A stretch of 64,000 bases of DNA from Cristatella mucedo (lineage: Eukaryota > Bryozoa > Phylactolaemata > Cristatellidae): positions 1,817,501-1,881,500 of the forward strand of contig WPIO01000037.1 of NCBI GenBank assembly GCA_009760855.2, given 5' to 3'. The position numbers were made by a program, and so were the translations under genes. Position 1 is the stretch's first letter. The number at the start of each line of letters is the position of its first letter. The notes beneath the pieces are model-generated. The model made no database searches and had not been told where the DNA came from. It worked only from the letters and a program-made list of their open reading frames with translations. This document shows, piece after piece, positions 14,765-23,076 of the stretch.

Positions 14765-17207
14765 CGCGCGCGCGCGCTCGCGCGTGTGTGTTTAAGAAAC
14801 TCGCTCGCTGCTATCTGCTTTCAGGTTTCCAGAGAACCCTGCCCAGTGGAGAAAAGCCGATGTCTAATGTCTGTCGGCTGTGAAGGTCGCTTCGCCAGCA
14901 CGCACCCAATGGTGGAACTAGGAACGTTTTGCACTTTCTCCTTCGCTGAGAACACAGCCTTTCTAAGTAATACTGGTATACTGGTCGTCTTTATGGTGCG
15001 GTAAGAAAACTTAATTTCTACCAAGGCAATTTTACAACTCGCTGCAGGAAAATCAGTACTCGCACATTAGTGTCTCGAACGGTATCTAGCATGCTAAAGC
15101 AAATAAGTATCGTGGTTAGGCTATAGGTTATAGGTTAGGTTATAGCATAGGCCAGCCTGCTTAATAAAACGTCAAGACACACGTGGTCACAGGTTAGCAA
15201 GGCCGATTGCTAGTAGAATAAAGCGAATCATGGGATCATGGGAAGGCACAAAAGATGCAAAAAAAGACGCGTCGAAAAAAAGACAGCGGGAGCAAAAAAA
15301 TACGCGTATACTGGGACAAAGGGAAAGCTGACCGGAAACTGGAAAGGGAAAGCTGACCGGAACAAATACTTCCTAGGCTGAGATTTAATGGATGCCAGGT
15401 CTCTGCGGGTGCTGAAAGTACACGCAAGCGAGGGTGAGACTTTGGGTGTATAAGAGCTGAAGGCTCGGTCGCCCTGTTTAAATCTAAATTATATCTCTAT
15501 ATTAGTGGCCGTTAAAAATATTATTTAAAAATAGTGCGAGAGACGTTTGAGTGACCAGACGCTGAGATGCGGTCGGTGCGTTAACACATTGCAAGAGCAT
15601 GGAGGTCAAGGACAGGTAGGCTGGCGCTAGCGATTGAAGTTGCCTATAATCCAGACCGAGAATTTCGAAATCGATTCACCGCTTAATAGGGAGCCAGTGA
15701 AGACCAGACAGAAGTGATGCGACAGTATATATATATATATATATATATACTCTATTTGTATAGCGCCCAAGAGAACTTAATCTCTATTCAGGAGCACCTT
15801 AACCAATATACCAAACCAGTGGCAGCCACGCCTTTGACGACAGACCGTACAGGGAGGCACTAAGTATTGATTGTTGCATTTTGTTCACCCTTTGCGATTT
15901 CATCTTTAGTTCAATGTATGGAAGTGTTCCCTAAATTTCCAGCGTCACAACGTAACCGTCGTGTGCATACCATAGTTTCCAATGAGTAACGGCTTTGCAG
16001 TGAGTGCCAAGGATCTGCGTAGGTTCTGAAATACGAAGCGGACGAGGTCGAGAAGGTCGAGCGGGAAGCAGATTAAAAGGAGCGCCGCCATTAAAAAGGA
16101 GACTTGCGAGCTTTTCTAATTACATCTTATCTAGGCGCCCGGTGTGGACGATAGCGGCCAATGAGGCGGCCAGGTTATCAGGCTCCGCCGCCCCAGCGTT
16201 AGAACCAGCTGGAATGCTAGAGCTAATGACACCGGAAATGAATCGACTTCATTTTTGCCTTAAGCCTCGCCCCTGGATCTCAAGCCCAGGAGTAAAAGGC
16301 ACTCGCTCTTCATCACCAATGTGAACGGAAACGCTAGCTCTGCTCGGCCGGGCATGCGGGTGTTTCCGGCCTTGCGCTGCAGCATGGTAGCCTAATACTT
16401 GTTAGGGCTCCGGTTGCCGCTGCCGGCGGGCGGTGCCGCTGGCGTAAGTGACGCGTTAGCGGCCGCGTGCGTATCTTAGCGGAATATCGCACGGAGGGAC
16501 AGCCGGCACGAGAGCCGGCACGTCCTTTACACGGGCTCGAGATGCGACCATAGATCGATCGACCGTGCCACCGAGAGGCTGCTGCTACCGCGGCAGCAGT
16601 GCGCTTCGCTCACCCTCTCTTTAAAGAAACGCATCCGGTTGATCAGACCCTTCAGCTTTCCGCCATTGTTGAGCGACAGGACGCTGCCGGCACCGTGGAG
16701 GCTGCTGCCTCGTCGGCTGCCGCGACGGCTGCCGCGGCGTGAGCTTCGCGTGCTGCCCGCCTTGAGCGAGCCGGCAGTGCGGCTGCTGCTGATCGAGGTG
16801 CTCGATGCCACCGAATCCGACCGCGCCGCGCCGGCGGCGGCGCCCGTCGAGGCTGCAGCAGCGGGCCGCTCGCTGATCGGCGGCAGCGTCGCCACTGCGA
16901 CGGACGTCCTTTTGCTGCTGCCGCCGGCATTGCCGGCTCGCCTCGCCGTCGCGATGTCGCCGCCGCTCTCGACACTGTCGTCCTCATCCTCTTCGGCCAG
17001 CGGCAGAAAGCGAGCGGGCGACTCGGCGATGGCGGGCAGCTGTCGATGACGCTGCTGCCTCTCGAGAGCGGCGCGACTTCGTCGGCTGAGCGAGTCGGAG
17101 GCGGCGATGAGCGACGAAGCTACGTCGGCCTCGGCGCCGGCTGCGGAGGTGCCGGCGCCGCCGGCGAACAGCCCTCCGCCGACGCCAGCGTACGCCGGCT
17201 GCTCCAT
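6512..17207 (-). CDS. CNBD2-like cyclic-nucleotide-binding protein gene (whole-gene entry, ten supported exons)
   Basis: Ten minus-strand exons join in phase: 17207-16614, 14296-14211, 13675-13567, 12085-12017, 11704-11542, 11333-11173, 10973-10915, 9512-9435, 8306-8246 and 6593-6512, about 487 residues. Order: low-complexity Ser/Ala/Arg N terminus; a basic helical segment (RRFQRIARAVAKLVGLVKY); a linker; a first cyclic-nucleotide-binding fold with the phosphate cassette FGDEEIM...HREAST; then a second, degenerate fold. The order is that of CNBD2 (also called CRIS), known in mammals as a cAMP-binding protein of sperm and close to the regulatory subunits of protein kinase A. The canonical cassette has FGE where this has FGD; the Arg is kept. 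Two further 3' exons are likely (3225-3347, 2334-2815). The start codon and promoter are not proven. Every junction uses GT/AG. Confidence 0.85.
6707..6855 (-). mobile_element. tRNA-derived SINE, type A, diverged
   Basis: Plus strand reads CAGCTGATTTAAGAGCCTC, then the AGAAGAACCTTAGCGGCGAT segment and a reversed B-box (GGACTCGAACAC). This is the same arrangement as the other type A copies, with more substitutions. Confidence 0.6.
7180..7400. repeat. GA-rich stretch with a (TA)n array and (GA)n
   Basis: GAGAGATATAGA-type sequence leads into about 70 bp of TA repeats (about 7290-7357) and then GA repeats to 7382. It lies in the intron between CNBD2-like exons 9 and 10. Confidence 0.9.
7401..8245. 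other. Intron sequence, nothing recognised
   Basis: A/T-rich DNA with no open frame of note, no repeat tail and no SINE box. Part of intron 9 of the CNBD2-like gene. Confidence 0.5.
8246..8306 (-). CDS. CNBD2-like exon 9
   Basis: Acceptor CCGCCTTGTAG before 8306 and donor GTGAGC after 8246. One base completes a Lys codon from exon 8; then RGFVLASDSNDSDWIFIVK and a Ser. The pattern 'basic-Gly..V..DSN.SDWI..VKS' is a hallmark of the second domain of CNBD2-type proteins. Length is 61 bp, ending in phase 0. Confidence 0.9.
9435..9512 (-). CDS. CNBD2-like exon 8
   Basis: Acceptor GTCACGTTTTAG before 9512 and donor GTAAGT after 9435. Encodes SLGYMQGWPVQIVSDHPKK and then VIFTYY, with split codons at both ends (Arg with exon 7, Lys with exon 9). 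The 'GWP' and 'HP' positions match the linker helix that starts the second domain in this family. Confidence 0.9.
9608..9690 (+). mobile_element. tRNA-like SINE head
   Basis: TAGCCTAGCGGGAAGGCGCT resembles an A-box region and GGGTTCGAGTCC (about 9661-9672) is a B-box. No acceptor stem pairs at the ends, so this is a SINE head and not a tRNA gene. No 3' tail is recognisable. Confidence 0.5.
10287..10343. repeat. Tandem duplication, about 28 bp x 2
   Basis: TCCTGCTCGACGCCTCCCTC followed by GAGTTTGC occurs twice head to tail, nearly without change. Confidence 0.9.
10578..10706 (+). mobile_element. tRNA-headed SINE with LINE-like tail, type B
   Basis: Head: CTGGTAAGGTACTCGCCTTA, then GAGGTCGCGGGCTCAAGCCC in the B-box position. 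Tail: GCGCCTGGACAGAGACCAAG, TTCTCCAAGGGCG and ATACAAATACATTATA. The tail carries the same hairpin plan as the L2-like LINE 3' end found elsewhere in the window. Confidence 0.7.
10915..10973 (-). CDS. CNBD2-like exon 7
   Basis: Acceptor TTCCCATTTATAG before 10973 and donor GTACGC after 10915. Encodes DYLDIFMSRGQKEANEQFM plus two bases. 'DYLDIFM' directly after the binding domain matches the exit helix seen in CNBD2-type proteins (often DYFDIFM). Phase fits exon 6 (0) and exon 8 (2). Confidence 0.9.
11069..11136. repeat. Short tandem repeat, about 23-26 bp x 3
   Basis: AGGTCAGAGTGCAGGCTGCT occurs in three adjacent, slightly different copies just downstream of exon 6 (intron side). Confidence 0.75.
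11173..11333 (-). CDS. CNBD2-like exon 6 (phosphate-binding cassette)
   Basis: Acceptor CATCCTTTTTGCAG before 11333; donor GTAGGC after 11173, which is a weak match. Encodes VVTMFDAQTNSNKPVGTLA, RGSIFGDEEIMRGTHREAST and LSKEPVELLSLNDS. The FGDEE...HREAST stretch is the cyclic-nucleotide phosphate-binding cassette; in kinase A regulatory subunits it reads FGELAL...PRAAT. The conserved Arg is present and the Glu after FG is replaced by Asp, so binding may be retained or altered. Phase 1 at the start fits exon 5. Confidence 0.88.
11542..11704 (-). CDS. CNBD2-like exon 5
   Basis: Acceptor GTCGTCGTAG before 11704, donor GTGAGC after 11542. Encodes IMVMQRGYASLAEYPLFMQ, RMIAERARYQTYPEKRLVT and REAQPAVAFYYILSGS plus one base. 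The pattern 'YP.FMQ......YQ.Y...R.V.R......AFYYILSG' is the start of the cyclic-nucleotide-binding barrel in the CNBD2 family. Confidence 0.9.
11872..11934. repeat. Tandem repeat, 21 bp x 3
   Basis: CAGGGATTATTGCATTGTC is repeated three times with single-base changes, in intron 4 of the CNBD2-like gene. Confidence 0.9.
12017..12085 (-). CDS. CNBD2-like exon 4 (69 bp micro-exon)
   Basis: Acceptor GTTACTAGTCTAAG before 12085 and donor GTAAGT after 12017. Encodes IPKEAVRILLKDPKTRTEH then EIHY, phase 0 at both ends. The 'RILL.DP..RTE.EIH' sequence is the expected linker between exon 3 (FDINLFRSSKE) and exon 5. It was found by looking for the piece missing between those exons, and it fits in phase, length and strand. 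Confidence 0.88.
12100..13560. other. Intron 3, no gene recognised
   Basis: Contains a short TA/GT array (about 12823-12880). Otherwise unremarkable, with no transposon tail seen. Confidence 0.5.
13567..13675 (-). CDS. CNBD2-like exon 3
   Basis: Acceptor TGTCTTTTTCAAG before 13675, donor GTGCGT after 13567. One base completes Arg from exon 2, then NTKWTQKYLSPDVLKAMEG and DKEDLLFDINLFRSSKE. 'LLFD...F' is conserved in CNBD2-type proteins ahead of the binding domain. Confidence 0.88.
13757..13970 (+). mobile_element. tRNA-headed SINE, type B, with internal duplication
   Basis: Head AAGGTGCTCGCTTTTAACGA; B-box region GGTCGTAGGCTCGAGCCC; the segment CTCGAGCC.TTGCGGTACATG occurs twice (near 13842 and 13886). 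Tail: GATAGAGATTCAGTTCTTTC, AAGGCGCTATACAAATGAA. In intron 2 of the CNBD2-like gene. Confidence 0.72.
14211..14296 (-). CDS. CNBD2-like exon 2
   Basis: Acceptor TTTTTTTATCAG before 14296, donor GTGAGC after 14211. Encodes TQGEPYRRFQRIARAVAKL then VGLVKYNME plus two bases. The basic helical pattern 'RRFQRIARAVAKLV' is the segment found N-terminal to the binding domain in CNBD2. Phase 0 start matches exon 1; phase 2 end matches exon 3. Confidence 0.88.
14427..14487. repeat. (TA)n array
   Basis: About 60 bp of uninterrupted TA repeats in the CNBD2-like intron 1. Confidence 0.95.
14729..14792. repeat. (GT)n joined to (GC)n
   Basis: GTGTGTG repeats pass straight into CGCGCGCG repeats and back to GTGTGTG. 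Alternating purine-pyrimidine for about 60 bp, a strong Z-DNA-type sequence. Confidence 0.95.
15620..15795 (-). mobile_element. Degraded L2/SINE fragments with (TA)n
   Basis: GATTGAAGTTGCCTATAATC and TTAATAGGGAGCCAGTGAAG resemble reversed 3' LINE coding sequence. A TA array follows (15726-15748), then TTTGTATAGCGCCCAAGAGA, the reversed type B tail hairpin. Confidence 0.5.
16319..16476. repeat. Left arm of a 158 bp inverted repeat (partner 20363-20516)
   Basis: From ATGTGAACGGAAACGCTAGC to GCCGCGTGCGTATCT this sequence matches the reverse complement of 20516 down to 20363 with scattered differences, by eye more than 85% identity. It lies just downstream of CNBD2-like exon 1 in intron 1. Confidence 0.85.
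16614..17207 (-). CDS. CNBD2-like exon 1 (N-terminal low-complexity region)
   Basis: From ATG at 17207 to the donor GTGAGC after 16614: 198 residues, in phase with exon 2. Starts MEQPAYAGVGGGLFAGG; contains Ala-rich stretches, an acidic patch (EEDEDDSVESGG), Ser/Arg repeats (RRGSRRGSRRGSS) and ends LKGLINRMRFFKER, which leads into the basic helix of exon 2. The frame stays open upstream of this ATG to about 17270, so an upstream exon or earlier start is possible. The RRGS repeats look like possible kinase sites, which is inference. Coding content is supported mainly by the phase-matched donor and the helical end. Confidence 0.7.
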
Positions 17208-18140
17208 GCGGCCGAGATCCGTCGTCGTGCTGCTGCTTCGGCAGCTGCGTGTGCCAACGACCGACTTCAATCGCGGCAGAGCTTCGACAGAGCTGCAGCT
17301 CCGGCGGCGGCGGCGGTCCCCATCCCGGTGGCGGCGGCGGCCGGTCTCATCGCTTGGTCAGCAGGAAGAGCGCTCGCCCTGCTTGACGACGAACTTTTAC
17401 TCGGATACCGTCCGCTGAAACCAACCGCGAATGCTCGCGGGAGCGCGATTCAATATCAAGCAAGCAGCCCTCAACTCACGGGACGTGTTTGCACAAGCCA
17501 CTCGAAGTCGCACTCGCTGTTCGAAAAATTATACTCGAGCTTGGGTAGCGCTCCCTCCCTGCCTCCCTCTTTGCCTTCGAGCGCTTTCGAGTGGTCATTA
17601 AGCACAGTTTCGAAGGAAAGGTGAAAGCAAGTGCACTCTAGCAAGCGCACCGTCGTCGAGGATTGCGCTCCAGCAAGGACAAGGCGCTTCGACGCGTTTC
17701 TTTCAAAATTTGAAAAAAACTTGAGAAAACGGCTTTAGACTTTAGCGACCGTCTGCACCGGTCGCGAATCGGCAGCGAATTATTTGCCGCTCTCGCGCCG
17801 AGACGGCTGAAGCGGCGAAGCGAAAAGCGGCAACTGCCCCGAAGGGAGCCGAAGGGAGGCGGATCTTCAGTTCGTCGTAATGCAGCCGTGCACGCTCGAT
17901 CGAGGCTTCTGGTTTTCTATTTCTAACTGCGCGTTTTGTGGTTCCGCGTTCGTACAGCGATTCTGATTAACAGGGACATAAACGTAGTGCAGGCTTTGGG
18001 TGACAATAAAGGTACGCCCAAGGCAGACCTGCTTGACTGCTCGTCAACACGAGAACGCAGCCTGCTAGCTCGCTTTGCCTTCCTCAAAAAGAAAGTAGGG
18101 AGAAAGAGGAAGGGGAAGAAAGAGATAGTGGCCAAACTGG
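17208..18140. other. 5' flank of the CNBD2-like gene, no feature proven
   Basis: G+C-rich to about 17400, then mixed. If the ATG at 17207 is right, the promoter is here, but no TATA box or initiator stands out. Confidence 0.4.
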
Positions 18141-18144
18141 TTTA

Positions 18145-18300
18145 GTCCGGCTGTTAAGATGCTCTTCTATGACGATCAAGGTCATTGTATTTGATGGCCG
18201 AGGTCGTGGGCTCGACCCCTGTGGCCTATGTAAAGCGCTTGGATAGAGATTAAGGTCCCGTGGGCGCTAAACAAATGATTATATATACAAATGAATTATA
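18145..18300 (+). mobile_element. tRNA-headed SINE, type B
   Basis: Head GTTAAGATGCTCTTCTATGA; GGTCGTGGGCTCGACCCC in the B-box position; tail AAGCGCTTGGATAGAGATTA, AGGTCCCGTGGGCGCT, then AAACAAATGATTATATATA. The tail hairpin parallels that of the L2-like LINE. A partial reversed copy of the same tail lies near 18375-18420. Confidence 0.75.
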
Positions 18301-18730
18301 TAAATTATCTCTTTATCGATTCCTCCCTCTCTCTTTATCATTAAACGTAAATATAGCAAATACGATTCATTTGCAGGGCATAAGCCCTAAGAGAACTGAA
18401 TCTCTATCCAGATGCTTCAGATCAGGTGCCACATCGTTCGAACCTCACTCGGCTATCGACTCGTGAAAGCAAGATGTGCACACACAGAAGGATCCAGAAA
18501 GCGACGAGGCGACTTGAGCGTTGGTAAGTCTTGCGTCCAGCGCGCTCGAACTCGTCCGAACTCGTCGCGAGGCTCCCTGCATGCTCGAGACTAGAGGACA
18601 TCCCGGCGGCGCCATCGGGTTCCGCTTTCACCACCGTCTCGCGCCGCCGCCCCTTCGCTGAGTTCGTACTGCCGGCGTGGCGAATTTCGAGCGGCAAGCC
18701 GAAGGAGGAGGAGGAGGGGCAGCGGCAGCA

Positions 18731-18732
18731 GT

Positions 18733-18794
<62 letters not shown>

Positions 18795-18912
18795 CAGCAG
18801 CAGTGGCCGGTGGTGCAGCAGCAGCAGCAGCAGCAGAAGCAGTCAGGCACGGAGGCGTGGCCAGTGGTGCAGCAGCAGCAGTCAGGCACGGAGGCGTGGC
18901 CGGGGATGCAGC
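18731..18912. repeat. (CAG)n tract followed by a CAG/GGCACGGAGGCGTGGCC tandem
   Basis: About 20 uninterrupted CAG units (18734-18793). Then the block GCAGTCAGGCACGGAGGCGT, GGCCAGTGGTGCAGCAGCAG is repeated twice. No splice context or conserved flank was found that would make this a coding polyglutamine or polyalanine tract. Confidence 0.9.
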
Positions 18913-19049
18913 AGCAATTTGGACAGCGCCTCGGGCGGGGAGTTTCAAAGCAACGTTGCAACGCAACCGTGCGTCAGAGGCGTCGGTTCAAGTCGCCTCC
19001 GGGGCACCCTGGAGCTGACCGTTCTCTCTCTCTCTCTCCCTCTCTCTCT

Positions 19050-20150
19050 CTTGAGTGCGCTCGTCGCCTCGCTTGCTCCGCCGTAGGCTGTTTTTCCGGG
19101 TATGTCTAGTAAAGACGCGGCCGCCGTGTCCGGGCGGGCGAGCGGAGAACGAGGGCGAGCTCGAGGCTGCGACGGGGCTGTGCGGAGCAGCTCGGACTCT
19201 TTTTCTACCGCGAACGGGTGGATTCTCTCGGTCAAGCTCAGCATGTTATAAAAGAGCGGCTAGTCGCTCGACTTCGGTGTGGACTGGCTGTCTACTGCGG
19301 ACTGTCGCCGGCCTCTCTGTCGTCGCCTTACTTTAAGCTGGCTGACGCTAGCCGGCAGTGCGAGACCGCAGCTGCCGCAGCCGCCCGGTAAGCACGTGCG
19401 AGGTCGTTCGCTGAGGGGGTCGCGGGTGGGGAAGGGGGAGTGGGGAAGGGGAGTGGCTGAAGGTGGCTGGCCCGCTTACCTGCTTGGTCACTGGCGTCTG
19501 TCGTCGCGCTTCGGGCGCGGCTGGTGCTATCTCGCGCCGAGCCCTCGAGGTCTCGGAGGCCTTCGCTAGCTTCTACAGTTGCTAAACGAGTGGTTGCTCG
19601 GGTCCGTATGGATTTCCTATAGCACACAAAGATGTACTCGAAGCTCTTTCTTCGACCGGAGTCGACGGTAAACAGATCGGTCCGCCCGAAGAATTCATAA
19701 TATTGACAGAGGAGAAAGAGGCGCGAGGGCGAGCAGAAGGCAGTCGCCTCGCGCTGCGCTGCCGCGCAGTAGAGGGGTGGGTGACAGCGACACACCCGGC
19801 TAGTAGTATCGGGCTAAGCCGATTAAGGCCGAGCGCGGGCAACGACGGCTTGGATAGGACGGCGGCGGAAAACCCTCGAGGGATCCGGCATCCGTGAGCT
19901 TCAATCGCGGCGGCTGTGACGGCAGCAGCAGCAGCCGCCGCTGTTGCGGCTGCTTCTGCGAAGAGCCGCCCGAGGCAGCTTGGCTGCTGCTATTCAGAGT
20001 CCCAGCGGCACTTGCTAGCAGATCGGCGCTCGGTGGCCGTGGCGGCACAGGGGGGCGCCGGTGCGGCAGCCCGGACGGTAGATGTAGGGTAGGGTAGACG
20101 GTAGGGGCGGTGGTCGGAAGTAAGCTAAGCGTGCCAGCAGCGGCGGCTCT
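19050..20150. other. G+C-rich intergenic DNA, no gene recognised
   Basis: High G+C with several open frames on both strands that show only Ala/Ser/Arg-rich composition. No domain or splice pair was found apart from the candidate exon at 20160-20254. Confidence 0.4.
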
Positions 20151-20159
20151 GTCACTCAC

Positions 20160-20254
20160 CTTCTCCGTCAGTCTCTCGGCGGCGAGCAGCAGCGTCTGGG
20201 GCTTCAGCTGCTTCAAGGAGCCGTTTCCGCTCTCGTCAGTGCTAACGAGCGACA
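20160..20254 (-). CDS. Unassigned candidate exon
   Basis: Minus-strand sequence TCAG before 20254 and a perfect GTGAGT donor after 20160. Encodes SLVSTDESGNGSLKQLKPQ then TLLLAAERLTEK, ending in phase 0, as CNBD2-like exon 1 would need if it had an upstream acceptor. The sequence is protein-like, with no low complexity, but I do not recognise it. It could be a 5' exon of the CNBD2-like gene, or chance. The acceptor lacks a clear pyrimidine tract. Confidence 0.3.
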
Positions 20255-20362
20255 CTGACCTCTATGGCTCGCCGCTGCCGCCAGAGTCGGCATGTGAAAG
20301 CCCACCCGGCCAGCGCCAGGTGGCGGAGTCAGCGAACGCTCGGCTGCAGCTGAGCCGTGAGC

Positions 20363-20516
20363 AGATACGCACGCGGCAGCTAATGCGTCACTTAAGTTAG
20401 CTTCGCCGCCGGCAGCGGCAACCGGAGCCCTTACAGGTATTAGGCTACCAAGCTGCAGCGCAAGGCCGGAAACACCCGCACGCCCGGCCGAGCAGGGCTA
20501 GCGTTTCCGTTCACAT
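20363..20516. repeat. Right arm of the inverted repeat (partner 16319-16476)
   Basis: Reverse complement of 16319-16476 with scattered differences. The arms are 3.9 kb apart and bracket CNBD2-like exon 1 and its 5' flank. Confidence 0.85.
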
Positions 20517-20871
20517 TATTGGGAGAGATAGGCCGCAGCCAGAGAATGGAGCGGCCTATGTAATGTATCTCCGTCTGTAACTCCACAAAGTCATAAAGAC
20601 CACGTGGGTGTGTTTTGTATAGCGCACTCACAGCCTAAGCGGCTTTCGGTACGCATTCGGTAGCCAACAGACTTCGTCTCACGCAACAAAGAGAAAGTGA
20701 GAAGCATAGCAGAGTCAGGAGAGCAATTGAGATATTGAGTAGCATAGAAGTAGCAGCTCAGGACCACTGAAAAGGATGTGCCATAGTCGGCAGTAGGCGA
20801 GTAGCTGTCGTTGCGTAAGGGCCTAAAACAGTTAGCGACAGGTTACACTCTGCCTGATGGCTAGCCAGTGC

Positions 20872-21860
<989 letters not shown>

Positions 21861-22005
21861 ACAGCTCGCGGCACTTTCTCTTCACCTGCTCACCGGCTCT
21901 CGGCACTTTCTCTCCACCTGCTCACTCTCTCCACCTGCTCACCTGCTCTCGGCACTTTCTCTCCACCTGCTCGCGGCGCTTTCTCTCCACCTGCTCACCT
22001 GCGAA
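21861..22005. repeat. Minisatellite of about 27 bp units
   Basis: TCTCGGCACTTTCTCTCCAC followed by CTGCTCAC recurs about five times with partial units (CTCTCCACCTGCTCAC). Confidence 0.88.
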
Positions 22006-22009
22006 GTTG

Positions 22010-23076
22010 GCCACTTAAGATGCTGAATGCCTCGCCGTCGGTCGCTAGCGACAATGGCTTACTTAAACTGATGAGATCGAGACTCGAAGAAGCAAGAGGG
22101 CATCGGATCGCTGCGCTTATCCCACTCGAGGCTCCGGTATTTACACGTGTTTCCGGCATTTGTTTCCGGTAGTTCCCGTATTTTCCGCTGCCGCTTTCGC
22201 GGCTCTCCGTTCCGGTTGGTCATTCTGCGCCGACGTCTGGGCGCGCTTACATCGACCAGTCCCGGGCTACCTCTCCGGGATTTTGCTTGAACGAAAGAGA
22301 TGGCCGACAGAGCGAACTCCTCGGATTTTCGCCGACCGTCAACGAGCAGCAATTGTCAGAGAGGAGCGAGCGAGCGCCGGGCGAGGCCGGAAATGGATCG
22401 ATTCCTCGCAGGCGAAATCGATAGCGCTGATCGTAACTTCTGAGCGGTTGCTCCTGGAGAAGCGAACCTCAAGCAGGGCACTATTTCGTGGCAAATATTT
22501 AACGGACCAATGTATATACAGTGTCGCCGGGTCAGGTTCCAGCGGTCTCGTCGCCTGGCAATAGTCAGCCGGAAGCAAAACATTTCCCGCTTCGCACCGG
22601 ACGCTTGCAGAGCCCTAAATGAGTAGAAGCAGATCTTGCCCCGCCTTCCCCCCCCCCCCGCTGCTTGAGAGCGGAGACAAGACACGCCAAATCCTCCATC
22701 TTGCCGGCCAGTTTCACAGCTACTGCAGATGCAAGCGAGACGCTAGGTCTCTGCAGTGCCGTCGAGCAGCACGTCGAGCGCTGACATGAATGCGAGATAT
22801 GGAATAATAACTGGAATACGCGCGAGGAGACCCTGAATGCTGCTCTGCATGTGCATGTGCTCACAGTCTCCGAGCTCCAAGAGCTTCGAGAGCCAACCGG
22901 CGTACCAATTGGCTTAGGCACGCCCGACTCCTTTCTTTCTGGACGTCGAAATCGAGTCCTTTCTCTGGACTTATTCCCCGGCGATCGGATCGCCCGTTTC
23001 GGGTAAAGTTTATAAGACCCGCCCTCTTCCTGTGACCAGTTCGTTTTAATTTCTCGATAGAACAGCAGCCTGCCCC
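22010..23076. other. No recognised feature
   Basis: Mixed sequence with a C run near 22651. Open frames on both strands overlap each other and show no conserved motif. Confidence 0.4.

Noticed and set aside
17046-17624. Long plus-strand frame opposite CNBD2-like exon 1
   Set aside because: G+C-rich shadow of the minus-strand exon; no splice context and no motif.
18591-18966. PolyLeu, polyAla and polyGln frames in the CAG tract
   Set aside because: All three frames of both strands are open, and there is no conserved flank or splice site, so no evidence for a polyglutamine protein.
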